A stretch of DNA of 64,000 bases from RGIG4576 sp045656705 (GCA_045656705.1 JAZORR010000011.1:22034-86033); one strand, 5' to 3'; shown: positions 1 through 8,907, counted from the first letter of the stretch. Numbers and translations are program-made. The notes: generated by a model from the letters alone, not told the origin.

Positions 1-1177
1 CTGAAGATATAGATGCTTTAAGTAGTGCATTATGATTGTAAACAGCTGTCATTACATTTACTACAAATGTAACAAATTGCAGATGAGATTGAGGAGTTTT
101 GCCAGGAGCGAAAAGCATATCACCTTTATCTGTTCCCAAACTCCAGTTATTATGCTTACCAGAACCATTTACACCACTAAAAGGCTTCTCATGAAGCAGA
201 ACTCTAAAGTTGTGTTTTCGTGCAACATCATCCATAAGCGACATTAGAAGTAGATTATGGTCATTTGCAAGATTGGTTTCTTCATAAATAGGAGCTAACT
301 CATATTGGTTTGGAGCGACCTCATTATGGCAAGTCTTTACTGGTATACCTAATTTATGACATTCCACTTCAAGTTCTGCCATAAAAGATTCCACTCTTGA
401 TGGTATTGCTCCTAAATAATGGTCTTCGAGTTGTTGGTTTTTAGCACTTTCTTGACCTATAAGAGTTCTACCTGTCATAGCAAGATCGGGACGGGCAGCA
501 TATAAAGCCTCATCTACAAGAAAATATTCTTGTTCCCATCCTAAATACGATATTACATGTTTTACATCAGGATTAAATAATTGTGCAACTGCTGTTCCTG
601 CTTTATCAACAGCATTTATAGCTCTCAAAAGAGGCGTCTTATAGTCGAGAGATTCTCCTGTATAGGAAATAAATATTGTAGGGATACACAATGTATTATC
701 TAAAATAAATGCTGGAGATGATATATCCCAAGCTGAATATCCACGAGCCTCAAAAGTATTTCTGATACCACCATTAGGGAAACTTGATGCATCTGGCTCT
801 TGTTGTACAAGAAGTTTTCCTGAAAAAGTTTCTATTACTCCTTCTTTCCCATCGTGTTCAATAAATGCATCATGCTTTTCGGCTGTGCCATCGGTGAGAG
901 GTTGAAACCAATGTGTGTAATGTTTAGCACCATTGTCAAGTGCCCAACGTTTCATACCTTCAGCTACACTATCGGCAATATTTCTACTCAATGGAGATTT
1001 ATTGTCAATCGCATCAATTAATGCTTCATAAGTATCTTTAGGTAAATACTCGTACATGGTTTTTCGATTAAATACATATTTACCATAATACGAAGATGTT
1101 GAATCCTTAGGATATTCAAAGTTAATCGATTTGCGATTAAAAGCAGTTTCTACAACTTTAAATCTTAATGTTGACAT
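1..1177 (-). CDS. glnN: Glutamine synthetase type III (partial, N-terminal part)
   Basis: This is the first 392 codons of a class III glutamine synthetase, which makes glutamine from glutamate, ammonia and ATP in the cytoplasm. The gene runs off the left edge, so the stop is not in the window; family members are about 700-730 residues. The start is the ATG at 1177 (MSTLRFKVVE), which matches the family start. Visible signatures include LGWEQEYFLVDEALY, CHNEVAPNQYELAP and the NGSGKHNNWSLGT segment of the active site. It diverges from the alpha-amylase gene. A promoter-like pair at 1323-1353 and a large hairpin at 1206-1262 suggest a structured leader of about 140 nt. Family identity is very secure; the regulation is inferred. 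Confidence 0.95.
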   Translation of the reverse strand, partial: MSTLRFKVVETAFNRKSINFEYPKDSTSSYYGKYVFNRKTMYEYLPKDTYEALIDAIDNKSPLSRNIADSVAEGMKRWALDNGAKHYTHWFQPLTDGTAEKHDAFIEHDGKEGVIETFSGKLLVQQEPDASSFPNGGIRNTFEARGYSAWDISSPAFILDNTLCIPTIFISYTGESLDYKTPLLRAINAVDKAGTAVAQLFNPDVKHVISYLGWEQEYFLVDEALYAARPDLAMTGRTLIGQESAKNQQLEDHYLGAIPSRVESFMAELEVECHKLGIPVKTCHNEVAPNQYELAPIYEETNLANDHNLLLMSLMDDVARKHNFRVLLHEKPFSGVNGSGKHNNWSLGTDKGDMLFAPGKTPQSHLQFVTFVVNVMTAVYNHNALLKASISS

Positions 1178-1205
1178 TATTGAATTAATTTTATTTATCT
1201 ACTTT

Positions 1206-1262
1206 AAAACAAGAAGAACAAGAAATGATTTCAAAAAATGTAATAATTCTTGTTCTTGTTTT
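1206..1262 (-). promoter_or_regulatory. Long hairpin in the predicted glnN leader
   Basis: Arms at 1247-1262 and 1206-1224 are complementary over 16 bp, with a 3-nt bulge in one arm, and are separated by a 22-nt A/T-rich loop. The structure lies 29 nt upstream of the glnN ATG and downstream of the likely promoter, so it would sit in the mRNA leader. No U-run follows it on the minus strand, so it does not look like a simple terminator. It could be a translational or attenuation control element, an mRNA stabiliser or a symmetric protein-binding site. Confidence 0.55.
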
Positions 1263-1322
1263 ATGCGACATAAAACAATATATATTTTGTAATATCCATA
1301 TTTATTTCTTGCTTTTATAATG

Positions 1323-1353
1323 CAAAGTTAAATATTTTTGTTGTTATATGAAA
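1323..1353 (-). promoter_or_regulatory. Predicted glnN promoter
   Basis: Read on the minus strand, TTTC (1350-1353) is followed after 19 nt by TAACTTTG (1323-1330). This matches the Bacteroides primary sigma consensus TTTG-N19-21-TAnnTTTG with one mismatch. The start of transcription would be near 1318, leaving a leader of about 140 nt. Confidence 0.5.
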
Positions 1354-1360
1354 TATAATA

Positions 1361-1393
1361 TGTGTAGAAATTTGAATATAATTATTAACTTTA
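1361..1393 (+). promoter_or_regulatory. Possible alpha-amylase promoter
   Basis: TGTG (1361-1364), a 21-nt spacer and TAACTTTA (1386-1393) resemble the Bacteroides promoter consensus with one mismatch in each box. The amylase ATG lies 28 nt after the second box. The match is suggestive only. Confidence 0.35.
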
Positions 1394-1421
1394 CACCAAA
1401 ATTAAATTAGAACTAATAGAT

Positions 1422-2843
1422 ATGAAACAAATTTTATTAATCGTATTTCTCTTATGTGCAGGCACAGTAGTTGCTAAAACTGCAAAAAACAACAAAGTAC
1501 ACACAAACGACGATGTAATATTACATGCATGGAGTTGGTCGTTTAATACAATTAAAGAAAACATGCAAGACATTGCAAATGCTGGGTATACTATAGTGCA
1601 AACATCACCAGCACAGCAATGTGTCACCGAGACAAAAGGCGATAAAGGAGGTGGCATGCAACTATTCGGCAAAGGTAGATGGTATTATTATTATCAACCT
1701 ACCGATTGGAAAATAGGTAACTATATGCTTGGTAGTAAAGAAGACTTTAAAGAAATGTGTGATGAAGCCAAAAAATATGGCATAAGAATCATTGTAGACG
1801 TTCTTCCTAATCACACTTCTATCGACGACACTCGTGTTTCAGATGAATTAGATGCAGCTGTAGGCGGTCATGATAACCTTTATCATGCAAATGGATTTAA
1901 CGAAATTCGTGATTACAATGATCGACTTCAATGTACTACAGGTCAAATGGGGGGACTTCCTGATGTTAACACAGAAAATCCTGATTTCCAATATTATTAT
2001 ATGACATACGTCAACGATTTGATTAATTGTGGAGCTCGCGGTTTTCGTTATGATACAGCAAAACATATAGGTTTGCCAAGTGACCCACTTGATGAAAAAT
2101 CAAAGGAAAATGATTTTTGGCCTGTAGCAATGGGACAAAAACCAGTAAAAGGACTCACTCTTGCAGTTTCTCGCGATAGTTTATTTATCTATGGAGAGGT
2201 GTTGCAAGATAAGAATGTGAAAGAAAAGGAATATGCAGAATTCTTTGACCTCACAGCAAGCTCTTATGGTCATATTCTACGCAATATTCTTGATAAAAAA
2301 AGTTTCAAAGCAGAAGATGCTACAAATTGGGCACATTCAGTTGAACCAAGTCGTCTTGTCACATGGGTTGAAAGTCATGACACATATTGTAATGCACATG
2401 AATCGGCATCACTTACATCTGATCAAATACGAGTAGCATGGGTGTTTCTAACATCTCGTCAATATGGAACTCCCCTATTCTATTCTCGCCCAGATGGTAG
2501 CTCAACAGAGAATGTGTGGGGTAATAATGTTGCAGGTGCCAAAGGGAACGATGAATTTAAACATCCAGAAGTAATTGCAGTAAATAAGTTTCGCCAAGCT
2601 ATGTCGGGCAATGCTGAAACATTATATTTTGTTAATAATGGAACAGTGGCTCAAGTAGGAAGAGGTGAAAAAGGAGCTTCATTAGTAAATGTTTCTGGCG
2701 ATGAACAAACAATTGAAATGCCAACAACATTAAAAAATGGAACTTATTTTGACCAAGTTTATAATACAAAGTTTGTAGTAAAAAAGAATGTACTACGAGG
2801 TACATTAAAACCATTTACAAGTTACATACTAATAAAGAAATAA
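1422..2843 (+). CDS. Secreted GH13 alpha-amylase
   Basis: This 473-residue protein is a glycoside hydrolase family 13 alpha-amylase acting on internal alpha-1,4 bonds of starch or glycogen. The N-terminus is a signal peptide (MKQILLIVFLLCAGTVVAKT), so it is exported to the periplasm or beyond. All four GH13 regions are visible: DVLPNH at 126-131, GFRYDTAKH at 207-215 with nucleophile D211, the acid/base E259 in YGEVLQ, and VESHDT with H319 and D320. Region order and spacing look closer to the Bacillus AmyE type (GH13_28-like) than to SusG; that subfamily call is tentative. No SusC/SusD genes flank it, so it is not part of a visible polysaccharide utilisation locus. A strong terminator follows. 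Confidence 0.92.
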   Translation: MKQILLIVFLLCAGTVVAKTAKNNKVHTNDDVILHAWSWSFNTIKENMQDIANAGYTIVQTSPAQQCVTETKGDKGGGMQLFGKGRWYYYYQPTDWKIGNYMLGSKEDFKEMCDEAKKYGIRIIVDVLPNHTSIDDTRVSDELDAAVGGHDNLYHANGFNEIRDYNDRLQCTTGQMGGLPDVNTENPDFQYYYMTYVNDLINCGARGFRYDTAKHIGLPSDPLDEKSKENDFWPVAMGQKPVKGLTLAVSRDSLFIYGEVLQDKNVKEKEYAEFFDLTASSYGHILRNILDKKSFKAEDATNWAHSVEPSRLVTWVESHDTYCNAHESASLTSDQIRVAWVFLTSRQYGTPLFYSRPDGSSTENVWGNNVAGAKGNDEFKHPEVIAVNKFRQAMSGNAETLYFVNNGTVAQVGRGEKGASLVNVSGDEQTIEMPTTLKNGTYFDQVYNTKFVVKKNVLRGTLKPFTSYILIKK

Positions 2844-2863
2844 TAAATGTAGATTGTAAAAGT

Positions 2864-2905
2864 AAGGCAACTTATCGTTATCGATAGGTTGCCTTATTTT
2901 GTATT
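2864..2905 (+). terminator. Terminator after the amylase gene
   Basis: A 14-bp stem (2864-2877 with 2882-2895, one G-T pair) and a 4-nt loop are followed by a T-rich stretch. It lies between the convergent amylase and metallophosphatase genes and may work in both directions. Confidence 0.8.
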
Positions 2906-2926
2906 AATACATTTACAGGTTTTATA

Positions 2927-4759
2927 TTATTTCTTACTGATTTTCCAAATACTACCTTCTACAAGAGAAGCATAAACATTACCCTTCTCATCAACTTCAA
3001 ATCCATTGATTTCTGAAGCCCCTACTTGTTTACGCCATAGTAGTTTGCTTGTATTTGCATCCAAAGCTACAATTATACCTCTTCTTGAACCTGCATACAC
3101 AATTCCATTGTGTTCTAATACGATGCATGGTGCGTGTTCGTAACCTATTCCTGCATCTGTAATCCAAAGTTCATTAAATTCATTACCTTCAGTACTGATA
3201 CATACAATCTCACCATCCATAGTTTTAGCATAAACTCTATTCCCGTCAACTGAGCGTCCAAGACTTTCGCGATACTTATGGTTATTATTTCTCCATATTT
3301 GTTTACCTGTCGACCAATCTACAGCTGTCATATATCGATCAGGTGCTACTACAATTACCTTGTTATTTGCAACTACTGGAACACAGTTTCCAGGACCTAA
3401 CATATTACGATCTTTTCCATTGTTCCATTTCCAATCAAGTTTGCCTGTTTTAGTGTCTACCTTTCTAAGATACGTGTCCCATGCACCAAAAGCAATCTTA
3501 CCATTATAGTATGCAGGTGCTGCTTGACAATAATTTTTTAAATCATTCAATTCCCATAACATTTTTCCTTTTTTCACATCCCATGCTTGGAATACTTTGT
3601 ATCCACCTTGATATAAAACATTATCAATTATAATACCATCTGCAACATAAGGTCCATTTGCACAATGCTCATACACAACTTCACCATTCTTTTTGTTTAA
3701 CCAAATAATTCGTTTATCTGCACATGGCATAATCACAAATTTATTAGAAACTGCAGGGCGAGAAAATAGACCAGCTGTTGTTTTATATGACCAAATAATT
3801 TTACCAGTTTTTTTATTTACTGACTTAATATATCCTAATGAATTACCAAAATAGATATTATTTTTATCAACACCAACACGTGTAAAAATAGAAGCATCAT
3901 CTCTGTAAGCTAATTCTATAGAATGACCTAATGGCATTTCTGTGTCTAAATTCTCAGCGGCTTGCAGTGGTTCAATAGTATTACAATCAATTGCATAATT
4001 GAATACAATTTTAGGCTCTTCTTTGGGGAGTTTTTCATAAACTTTCACTGAATCTTCGGTTATATCAACAATAGAATATCCAAAATTAGGATTCTTTTTA
4101 CCCATTTCAAGAGAGCGACAATGTAACACTTCAATATTAGCTACACGATAGTTTTTATATTGGTGATAATGTCCGTTTAGGTGTGCAACCACTGGATATT
4201 TCCTTAAAATATCTACATATTCGCGATAGCTATCAAGATCTTTATTTAAAGCATAATGACATACAGATAAAACTTTCTTTCCAGATTTTGTACGCTCTGC
4301 TAATGTGTTATCAAGCCAAAGCAAGTCTTCGTGCTTAATGTGTCCATCACCCATCTTCATATATGGACCACAGTTGATACCTACAATTACAAGATTTTCT
4401 GTTTCGGTAACAAATCTATCATTCCCCCATATATCAAAAAATGTCTTACATGCACTTTGGCTCCAATTGTTCTCATGATTTCCTGGAAGAACAAATAAAG
4501 GCTTTTTAATTAAATCTAAAATTGATTTTACATTGCTAAGTTGTTCATCACTACCTTCATCGGTCAAGTCACCAGATAAAACTACGAGTTCTGTATCATT
4601 GCTATTAATATCAGCAATTACTTCTTTTAATTTTTCTTCACGGTGATTGCCTGGAGTGATGTGAATATCGGCAATTAAAGTTATTTTCTCTGCATTCATA
4701 GTGAATCCAGAAATACTTAATATTGCCAAAAGCATCAAGTGTTTAAGTTTACAATTCAT
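2927..4759 (-). CDS. Metallophosphatase fused to a PQQ-like beta-propeller, exported
   Basis: This protein is 610 residues from the chosen ATG at 4759, which gives a clean signal peptide (MNCKLKHLMLLAILSISGF). The frame stays open to 4807, but that start would add a 16-residue non-signal leader. Residues of about 25-250 form a calcineurin-like metallophosphoesterase: DIH, GDLTD, PGNHEN, a later CHYAL and NGHYH supply the two-metal ligands. Residues of about 300-610 hold repeated blades with the PQQ/WD40-like pattern 'TGK-x-x-W' (GKIIWSYK, GKLDWKWN, GKQIWRNN, SKLLWRK). The substrate is unknown. Coupling of a phosphoesterase to a propeller suggests docking to a surface ligand or partner protein, which is inference. 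It is monocistronic in appearance. Confidence 0.85.
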   Translation of the reverse strand: MNCKLKHLMLLAILSISGFTMNAEKITLIADIHITPGNHREEKLKEVIADINSNDTELVVLSGDLTDEGSDEQLSNVKSILDLIKKPLFVLPGNHENNWSQSACKTFFDIWGNDRFVTETENLVIVGINCGPYMKMGDGHIKHEDLLWLDNTLAERTKSGKKVLSVCHYALNKDLDSYREYVDILRKYPVVAHLNGHYHQYKNYRVANIEVLHCRSLEMGKKNPNFGYSIVDITEDSVKVYEKLPKEEPKIVFNYAIDCNTIEPLQAAENLDTEMPLGHSIELAYRDDASIFTRVGVDKNNIYFGNSLGYIKSVNKKTGKIIWSYKTTAGLFSRPAVSNKFVIMPCADKRIIWLNKKNGEVVYEHCANGPYVADGIIIDNVLYQGGYKVFQAWDVKKGKMLWELNDLKNYCQAAPAYYNGKIAFGAWDTYLRKVDTKTGKLDWKWNNGKDRNMLGPGNCVPVVANNKVIVVAPDRYMTAVDWSTGKQIWRNNNHKYRESLGRSVDGNRVYAKTMDGEIVCISTEGNEFNELWITDAGIGYEHAPCIVLEHNGIVYAGSRRGIIVALDANTSKLLWRKQVGASEINGFEVDEKGNVYASLVEGSIWKISKK

Positions 4760-4841
4760 ATTTTTAATGTTATTAGTAATTATTTTTACAAAAATACAAC
4801 ATTTCATTCTAATGTAAGCAATTATATTAGATACTTTTTAT

Positions 4842-4849
4842 TAATTTTG
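4842..4849 (+). promoter_or_regulatory. Possible promoter -7 box upstream of the ABC-F gene
   Basis: TAATTTTG matches the Bacteroides -7 consensus TAnnTTTG exactly but has no clear TTTG partner 19-21 nt upstream. It ends only 4 nt before the ATG at 4854, so a transcript from it would be essentially leaderless. Confidence 0.35.
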
Positions 4850-4853
4850 CTAT

Positions 4854-6647
4854 ATGGAAAGTTTATTACAGATTGAAAATCTTACTAAATCATATGGTGA
4901 CCGCATACTTTTTGCGGATATTACATTTGGAGTGAATGAAGGCGATAAAATCGGTATTATTGCTAAGAATGGTACTGGTAAATCTACTTTATTAAAAATT
5001 CTATGCGATAACGAAATCTATGATAGTGGAAAAATAACATATCGTAGAGATGCGCGTGTGGGTTATCTTACTCAAACACCAAATCTTAATCTCGAAAAAA
5101 CTGTTTTTGAGGTATGTATGGATGGTGTTGATAAAGACTCTGATGATATATGGGATACAGAAAATAAAATTAAACAAACATTAGGTAAACTTAAAATAAC
5201 AAATTTCAACCAACCAATTTCTGAGTTATCGGGGGGACAATTGAAACGTGTAGCCCTTGCTAAGATAATTATAGAACATTGTGATTTGTTAGTTCTGGAT
5301 GAACCAACAAACCATTTAGATGTGGAAATGATAGAATGGTTGGAAGAATACCTTTCCAGAAATAAGGTAGCTGTGTTAATGGTTACTCACGATAGATATT
5401 TTTTAGATAAGGTTTGCAATAAAATTATAGAAATAGATGAGAAATCTATTTTTACTTATCATGGGAGTTATAAATACTATCTTGAGAAAAGACAAGAAAG
5501 AATAGAAGCACAAACAGCTGAAATAGAACGCGCTAAAAATTTATATCGCACTGAATTGGAGTGGATGAGACGCCAACCTCAAGCACGAGGAACAAAGGCA
5601 AAATATCGTATTGATGCATTTTATGATCTTAAAGAAAAAGCATCTAAGCGTTTATCCGATAAAAATGTACAACTTAATGTAAAATCATCATATATAGGGT
5701 CTAAAATTTTTGATGCTGTTGCAGTTAGCAAAAAGTATGACGATAAAGTCATTTTAGATGATTTTACTTACACATTCGCAAGATATGAAAAATTAGGTAT
5801 CGTAGGAAATAATGGTGTTGGTAAATCCACCTTTATTAAACTTTTGTTAGGTTTAGTAACACCTGATAGTGGATCTTTTGATATTGGAGAAACTGTAAAT
5901 TTCGGGTATTATAGTCAGGAAGGTATTCAATTTGATGAATCAATGAAAGTAATTGACGCCATTACTCGTATTGCTGATATTGTGGTCTTTGACGAAAAAA
6001 CAAAATATACAGCGTCGCAATTTCTTCAATTATTCTTATTTACACCAGCCGATCAACAAAAATTAATTTCAAAACTTAGTGGTGGAGAAAAACGAAGGCT
6101 GTATTTAGCTACTGTACTAATTAAGAAGCCGAATTTCTTAATTCTTGATGAGCCTACGAATGACTTAGATATTGTAACTTTGGAGATACTTGAAGAATAT
6201 TTAAGCAAATTTAATGGATGTGTTATTATTGTTAGTCACGACCGCTTCTTTATGGACAAAACTGTCGACCATCTATTTGTATTCGAAGGTAATGGCTGTA
6301 TTAAGGATTTTCCCGGTAATTATTCAGATTATCGAGATTGGAAAATTCGAAAAGAAAAAGAAGAGAATGCTGCAATTCAAGCTCAAAATAATAAAATATA
6401 TAATTCAGGTAGAACGCAACGCGACAATAGCAATAAAATGTCTTTTAAAGAGAAGAAAGAATTTGAATCTCTTGAAAAGGAATTGTCATCGCTTAATAGT
6501 GAAAAGCAAGAATTAGAATTGAAATTTCAAGAAGGAAAATCATCGGCAGATGAACTTATTAAACTTTCTGCAAGATATGAAGAAGTAAAGTCACTTGTTG
6601 ATGAGAAGGAAATGAGATGGCTTGAATTAAGTGAAAAGGATATGTAA
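4854..6647 (+). CDS. ABC-F family ATPase, Uup type
   Basis: This 597-residue soluble protein has two ABC nucleotide-binding domains and no membrane segment, as in the ribosome-associated ABC-F family. NBD1 has Walker A GKNGTGKST-type residues (near 39), signature LSGGQLKRVALAK and LDEPTNHLD. NBD2 has GNNGVGKST, signature LSGGEKRRLYLA and LDEPTNDLD. The linker between the domains contains the basic helical segment typical of the family. The last 80 residues are a charged coiled coil (KKEFESLEKELSSLNSEKQE), which is diagnostic of Uup rather than EttA. Uup homologues influence transposon excision and ribosome function. It stands alone, divergent from the phosphatase gene. Confidence 0.92.
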   Translation: MESLLQIENLTKSYGDRILFADITFGVNEGDKIGIIAKNGTGKSTLLKILCDNEIYDSGKITYRRDARVGYLTQTPNLNLEKTVFEVCMDGVDKDSDDIWDTENKIKQTLGKLKITNFNQPISELSGGQLKRVALAKIIIEHCDLLVLDEPTNHLDVEMIEWLEEYLSRNKVAVLMVTHDRYFLDKVCNKIIEIDEKSIFTYHGSYKYYLEKRQERIEAQTAEIERAKNLYRTELEWMRRQPQARGTKAKYRIDAFYDLKEKASKRLSDKNVQLNVKSSYIGSKIFDAVAVSKKYDDKVILDDFTYTFARYEKLGIVGNNGVGKSTFIKLLLGLVTPDSGSFDIGETVNFGYYSQEGIQFDESMKVIDAITRIADIVVFDEKTKYTASQFLQLFLFTPADQQKLISKLSGGEKRRLYLATVLIKKPNFLILDEPTNDLDIVTLEILEEYLSKFNGCVIIVSHDRFFMDKTVDHLFVFEGNGCIKDFPGNYSDYRDWKIRKEKEENAAIQAQNNKIYNSGRTQRDNSNKMSFKEKKEFESLEKELSSLNSEKQELELKFQEGKSSADELIKLSARYEEVKSLVDEKEMRWLELSEKDM

Positions 6648-6691
6648 TATCAACTTTAATCATACAATATATGAAGAAAAATATAGATTTA

Positions 6692-6724
6692 TTGGCAAAT
6701 ATTGCTCATATATAAATATTTTTG
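6692..6724 (+). promoter_or_regulatory. Predicted promoter of the ECF sigma gene
   Basis: TTGG (6692-6695), a 21-nt spacer and TATTTTTG (6717-6724) fit the Bacteroides housekeeping promoter, with one mismatch in the upstream box. A second perfect -7 box, TATATTTG, overlaps just downstream at 6727-6734. The leader would be about 80 nt. Confidence 0.45.
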
Positions 6725-6809
6725 CATATATTTGCGTAAATTTTAGTATTCACATTTAAATAATTTGCCTATAGGATAAAACATTACACTAATTTTTAAT
6801 TTAATCTAA

Positions 6810-7400
6810 ATGGAAGAATTGATTAATTTTTCTGACGAAAAATTGGTAATGTTGTATGCTAATGGTTTGAATAAAGCCTTTGATATTCTTGTTGAAAGAT
6901 ATAAGAATAAGGTTTATTCATATATCTTTCATATAGTTAAATGTGAGGATTTAGCTGATGATATTTTCCAAGAAACTTTTGTAAAAGCAATTGTAACAAT
7001 CAACCAAAGAAGATATACCGAAAATGGTAAATTCCTTCCTTGGATTATGCGTATTGCACATAATTTGATTATTGATTTTTATCGCCAGGAGAAATCAGAA
7101 AATACACAATCGTGTGATTCGGAACAAGTAAACATTCTTAATAGAAAAGATTTGGCTGATTCAACGATTGAAGACACTATGATTACAGAGCAGATTTACT
7201 TGGATATAAAAAAGTTAGTAAATGCTTTGCCTCAAAATCAGCGTGATGTATTAACAATGCGTTATTATAAAAACATGAGTTTTAAGGAAATTGCTGAATC
7301 TACAAATGTAAGTATAAATACTGCACTTGGGCGTATGAGATATGCTATTATGAATATGCGTAAACTTGCTGAAGAAAATAATATTATACTTACTCTATAA
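6810..7400 (+). CDS. ECF-type RNA polymerase sigma factor
   Basis: This is a 196-residue sigma-70 family ECF sigma factor that would direct RNA polymerase to a dedicated promoter set. Region 2 spans about residues 15-100, with FQETFVKAI and the KFLPWIMRIAHNLIIDFYR segment that contacts the -10 element. Region 4 spans about residues 130-190, with LPQNQRDVLTMRYYKNMSFKEIAE followed by a helix-turn-helix. The linker between regions 2 and 4 is long and acidic. No anti-sigma or SusC-type receptor gene is next to it. The downstream neighbour, 87 nt away, is a 52-codon ORF, so the pair may be one transcript. Confidence 0.92.
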   Translation: MEELINFSDEKLVMLYANGLNKAFDILVERYKNKVYSYIFHIVKCEDLADDIFQETFVKAIVTINQRRYTENGKFLPWIMRIAHNLIIDFYRQEKSENTQSCDSEQVNILNRKDLADSTIEDTMITEQIYLDIKKLVNALPQNQRDVLTMRYYKNMSFKEIAESTNVSINTALGRMRYAIMNMRKLAEENNIILTL

Positions 7401-7487
7401 GTTTAAGTAGGAAAAATATTTCTGTACTAATGTAATATAAACAGTGTTTAATCGTTATAAAAATATAACACTAAAACATTATTGCCT

Positions 7488-7646
7488 ATGCAGAAAAATT
7501 TTACTCTTAAAAACACTAAAAATTCGATTAATTCTCAAGAGAGAGGACCAAAACAAACAACAATTAACTTTATAAAGCAATTTGCAAGAGTGTGCACTAT
7601 GAAACAAATGTCACACAAAGAGTTTGGTGCTTTTGTAATGAATTAA
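7488..7646 (+). CDS. 52-residue small basic protein, conserved-looking
   Basis: This short ORF starts at ATG 7488 and stops at TAA 7644-7646. The product begins MQKNFTLKNTKNSINSQERG and continues with a basic segment containing FIKQFARV. It has no signal peptide or membrane helix. I recall similar 50-residue proteins with an 'RGPKxxTIxFIxQFAR' core in Bacteroides genomes, but could not check this. It lies between the sigma factor gene and a strong terminator at 7666-7685, which supports it being a real transcribed unit. The function is unknown; an RNA-polymerase- or sigma-associated role is only a guess from position. Confidence 0.65.
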   Translation: MQKNFTLKNTKNSINSQERGPKQTTINFIKQFARVCTMKQMSHKEFGAFVMN

Positions 7647-7665
7647 TTTTTGATTAAAACGAAAG

Positions 7666-7690
7666 AGGTTGGGATATCCCAACCTTTTTC
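7666..7690 (+). terminator. Terminator after the small ORF
   Basis: A perfect 20-nt palindrome (7666-7685, arms AGGTTGGG/CCCAACCT) is followed by TTTTTC. It lies between the plus-strand small ORF and the convergent permease gene and may serve both. Confidence 0.85.
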
Positions 7691-7695
7691 TTAAT

Positions 7696-8907
7696 TTATT
7701 CATATCTTGTGGATTTAATAGGCATAATACTTGATACTATTTTAGATGGAAATAGTAATGATATATATGCCACAGCTACTACAAATAAATTAATTGCCAT
7801 AATAGCTGTGATATTAATATCTACTGGCACATAGGAAATATAATAAGATTCAGCATCTAATTTTACAATATGAAAATAGTCTTGCAAAACTAACATTAAT
7901 ATACTTATTACGTTACCTAATAATAAGGATTTTAATATTAATTTATTTGTAACAAACATGAAAATTCGACTAATTGAATTATCAGTTGCTCCTAATGTTT
8001 TTAATAAACCAATCATATTAACTCTTTTCAATACAATCATCAACATTGCAGATATTAGAGTGAAGCAAGTAACTACAATCATTATAAGAATAATTACAAT
8101 TGCGTTAGTATCTAACAAACTTAACCATGTAAAATAAGACAAATTAGTCATATATAGATTTGAAACAAAATACTCTTTCTCTAATTGTTTTTCAAAAAGA
8201 AATTTTTTAATTTCATTGGTTGTAGACTCTATATCATTAATATCTTTACAATTTATACCTATATAATTTGTTGTATTGCTATTAGAAATATTATTCAATT
8301 GTGATAGTGAACCAATTATGTAATTATTATCGAAATCTGAAAAATCAGAATTAAATATTCCTACAATATTATATTTTCTCAACTTTACATTATCACCTAT
8401 GTAATAAGCTAAAATGCTTTTACCTACTTCTAAATCTAATTGTTTGGCAATATTTTTAGATATTAATATTGAGTTATTATTTTCTTTATTGCTGTAGTCT
8501 GGGATTTTACCTGCACACAATATAGAATTTAGGTAGGACCAATCATAATTATTATCACAACCTCTAAAATACATTCCTTTGAAGTTGTTTTGATTCTTTA
8601 GTACCGTTGGAGATTCTTTAAATATGCCAACTTCCACATTATTTTCTAAATTGGATTCCAAATCAGATAAAAGTTCATCATACTCCTCTATATTGTCAAA
8701 CTTTTCTACTTTAATATGAGATTGCAACTGATGAATTTTATTTGATATTTCATTTTTAAACCCCACAACAATTGATATCGATAAAATAATTATCACAATT
8801 GCTAAAGTCATGCCTACAATTGCAAAAGAGATGCTTTTACTTGATGTTTCAGAGAAATCTCCTTTACTGGTTTTTAATCTATTTGCTATAAAGAACTCAA
8901 ATCTCAT
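7696..8907 (-). CDS. ABC transporter permease, LolC/LolE (FtsX) family
   Basis: This 403-residue inner-membrane protein has one N-terminal membrane helix (about residues 28-50), a periplasmic domain of about 200 residues, and three C-terminal helices (about residues 265-390), the topology of FtsX/MacB-type permeases. The start resembles the lipoprotein-releasing permeases LolC and LolE (FFIANRL, then SIVVGFKNEI). LolCDE extracts lipoproteins from the inner membrane. No LolD-type ATPase gene is adjacent, so the partner would be encoded elsewhere. The gene follows ssrA and its terminator with a very short gap. Confidence 0.85.
   Translation of the reverse strand: MRFEFFIANRLKTSKGDFSETSSKSISFAIVGMTLAIVIIILSISIVVGFKNEISNKIHQLQSHIKVEKFDNIEEYDELLSDLESNLENNVEVGIFKESPTVLKNQNNFKGMYFRGCDNNYDWSYLNSILCAGKIPDYSNKENNNSILISKNIAKQLDLEVGKSILAYYIGDNVKLRKYNIVGIFNSDFSDFDNNYIIGSLSQLNNISNSNTTNYIGINCKDINDIESTTNEIKKFLFEKQLEKEYFVSNLYMTNLSYFTWLSLLDTNAIVIILIMIVVTCFTLISAMLMIVLKRVNMIGLLKTLGATDNSISRIFMFVTNKLILKSLLLGNVISILMLVLQDYFHIVKLDAESYYISYVPVDINITAIMAINLFVVAVAYISLLFPSKIVSSIMPIKSTRYE

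Noticed and set aside
32..247. 71-codon open frame on the plus strand at the left edge
   Set aside because: It is antisense to the glutamine synthetase coding frame, which is clearly real.
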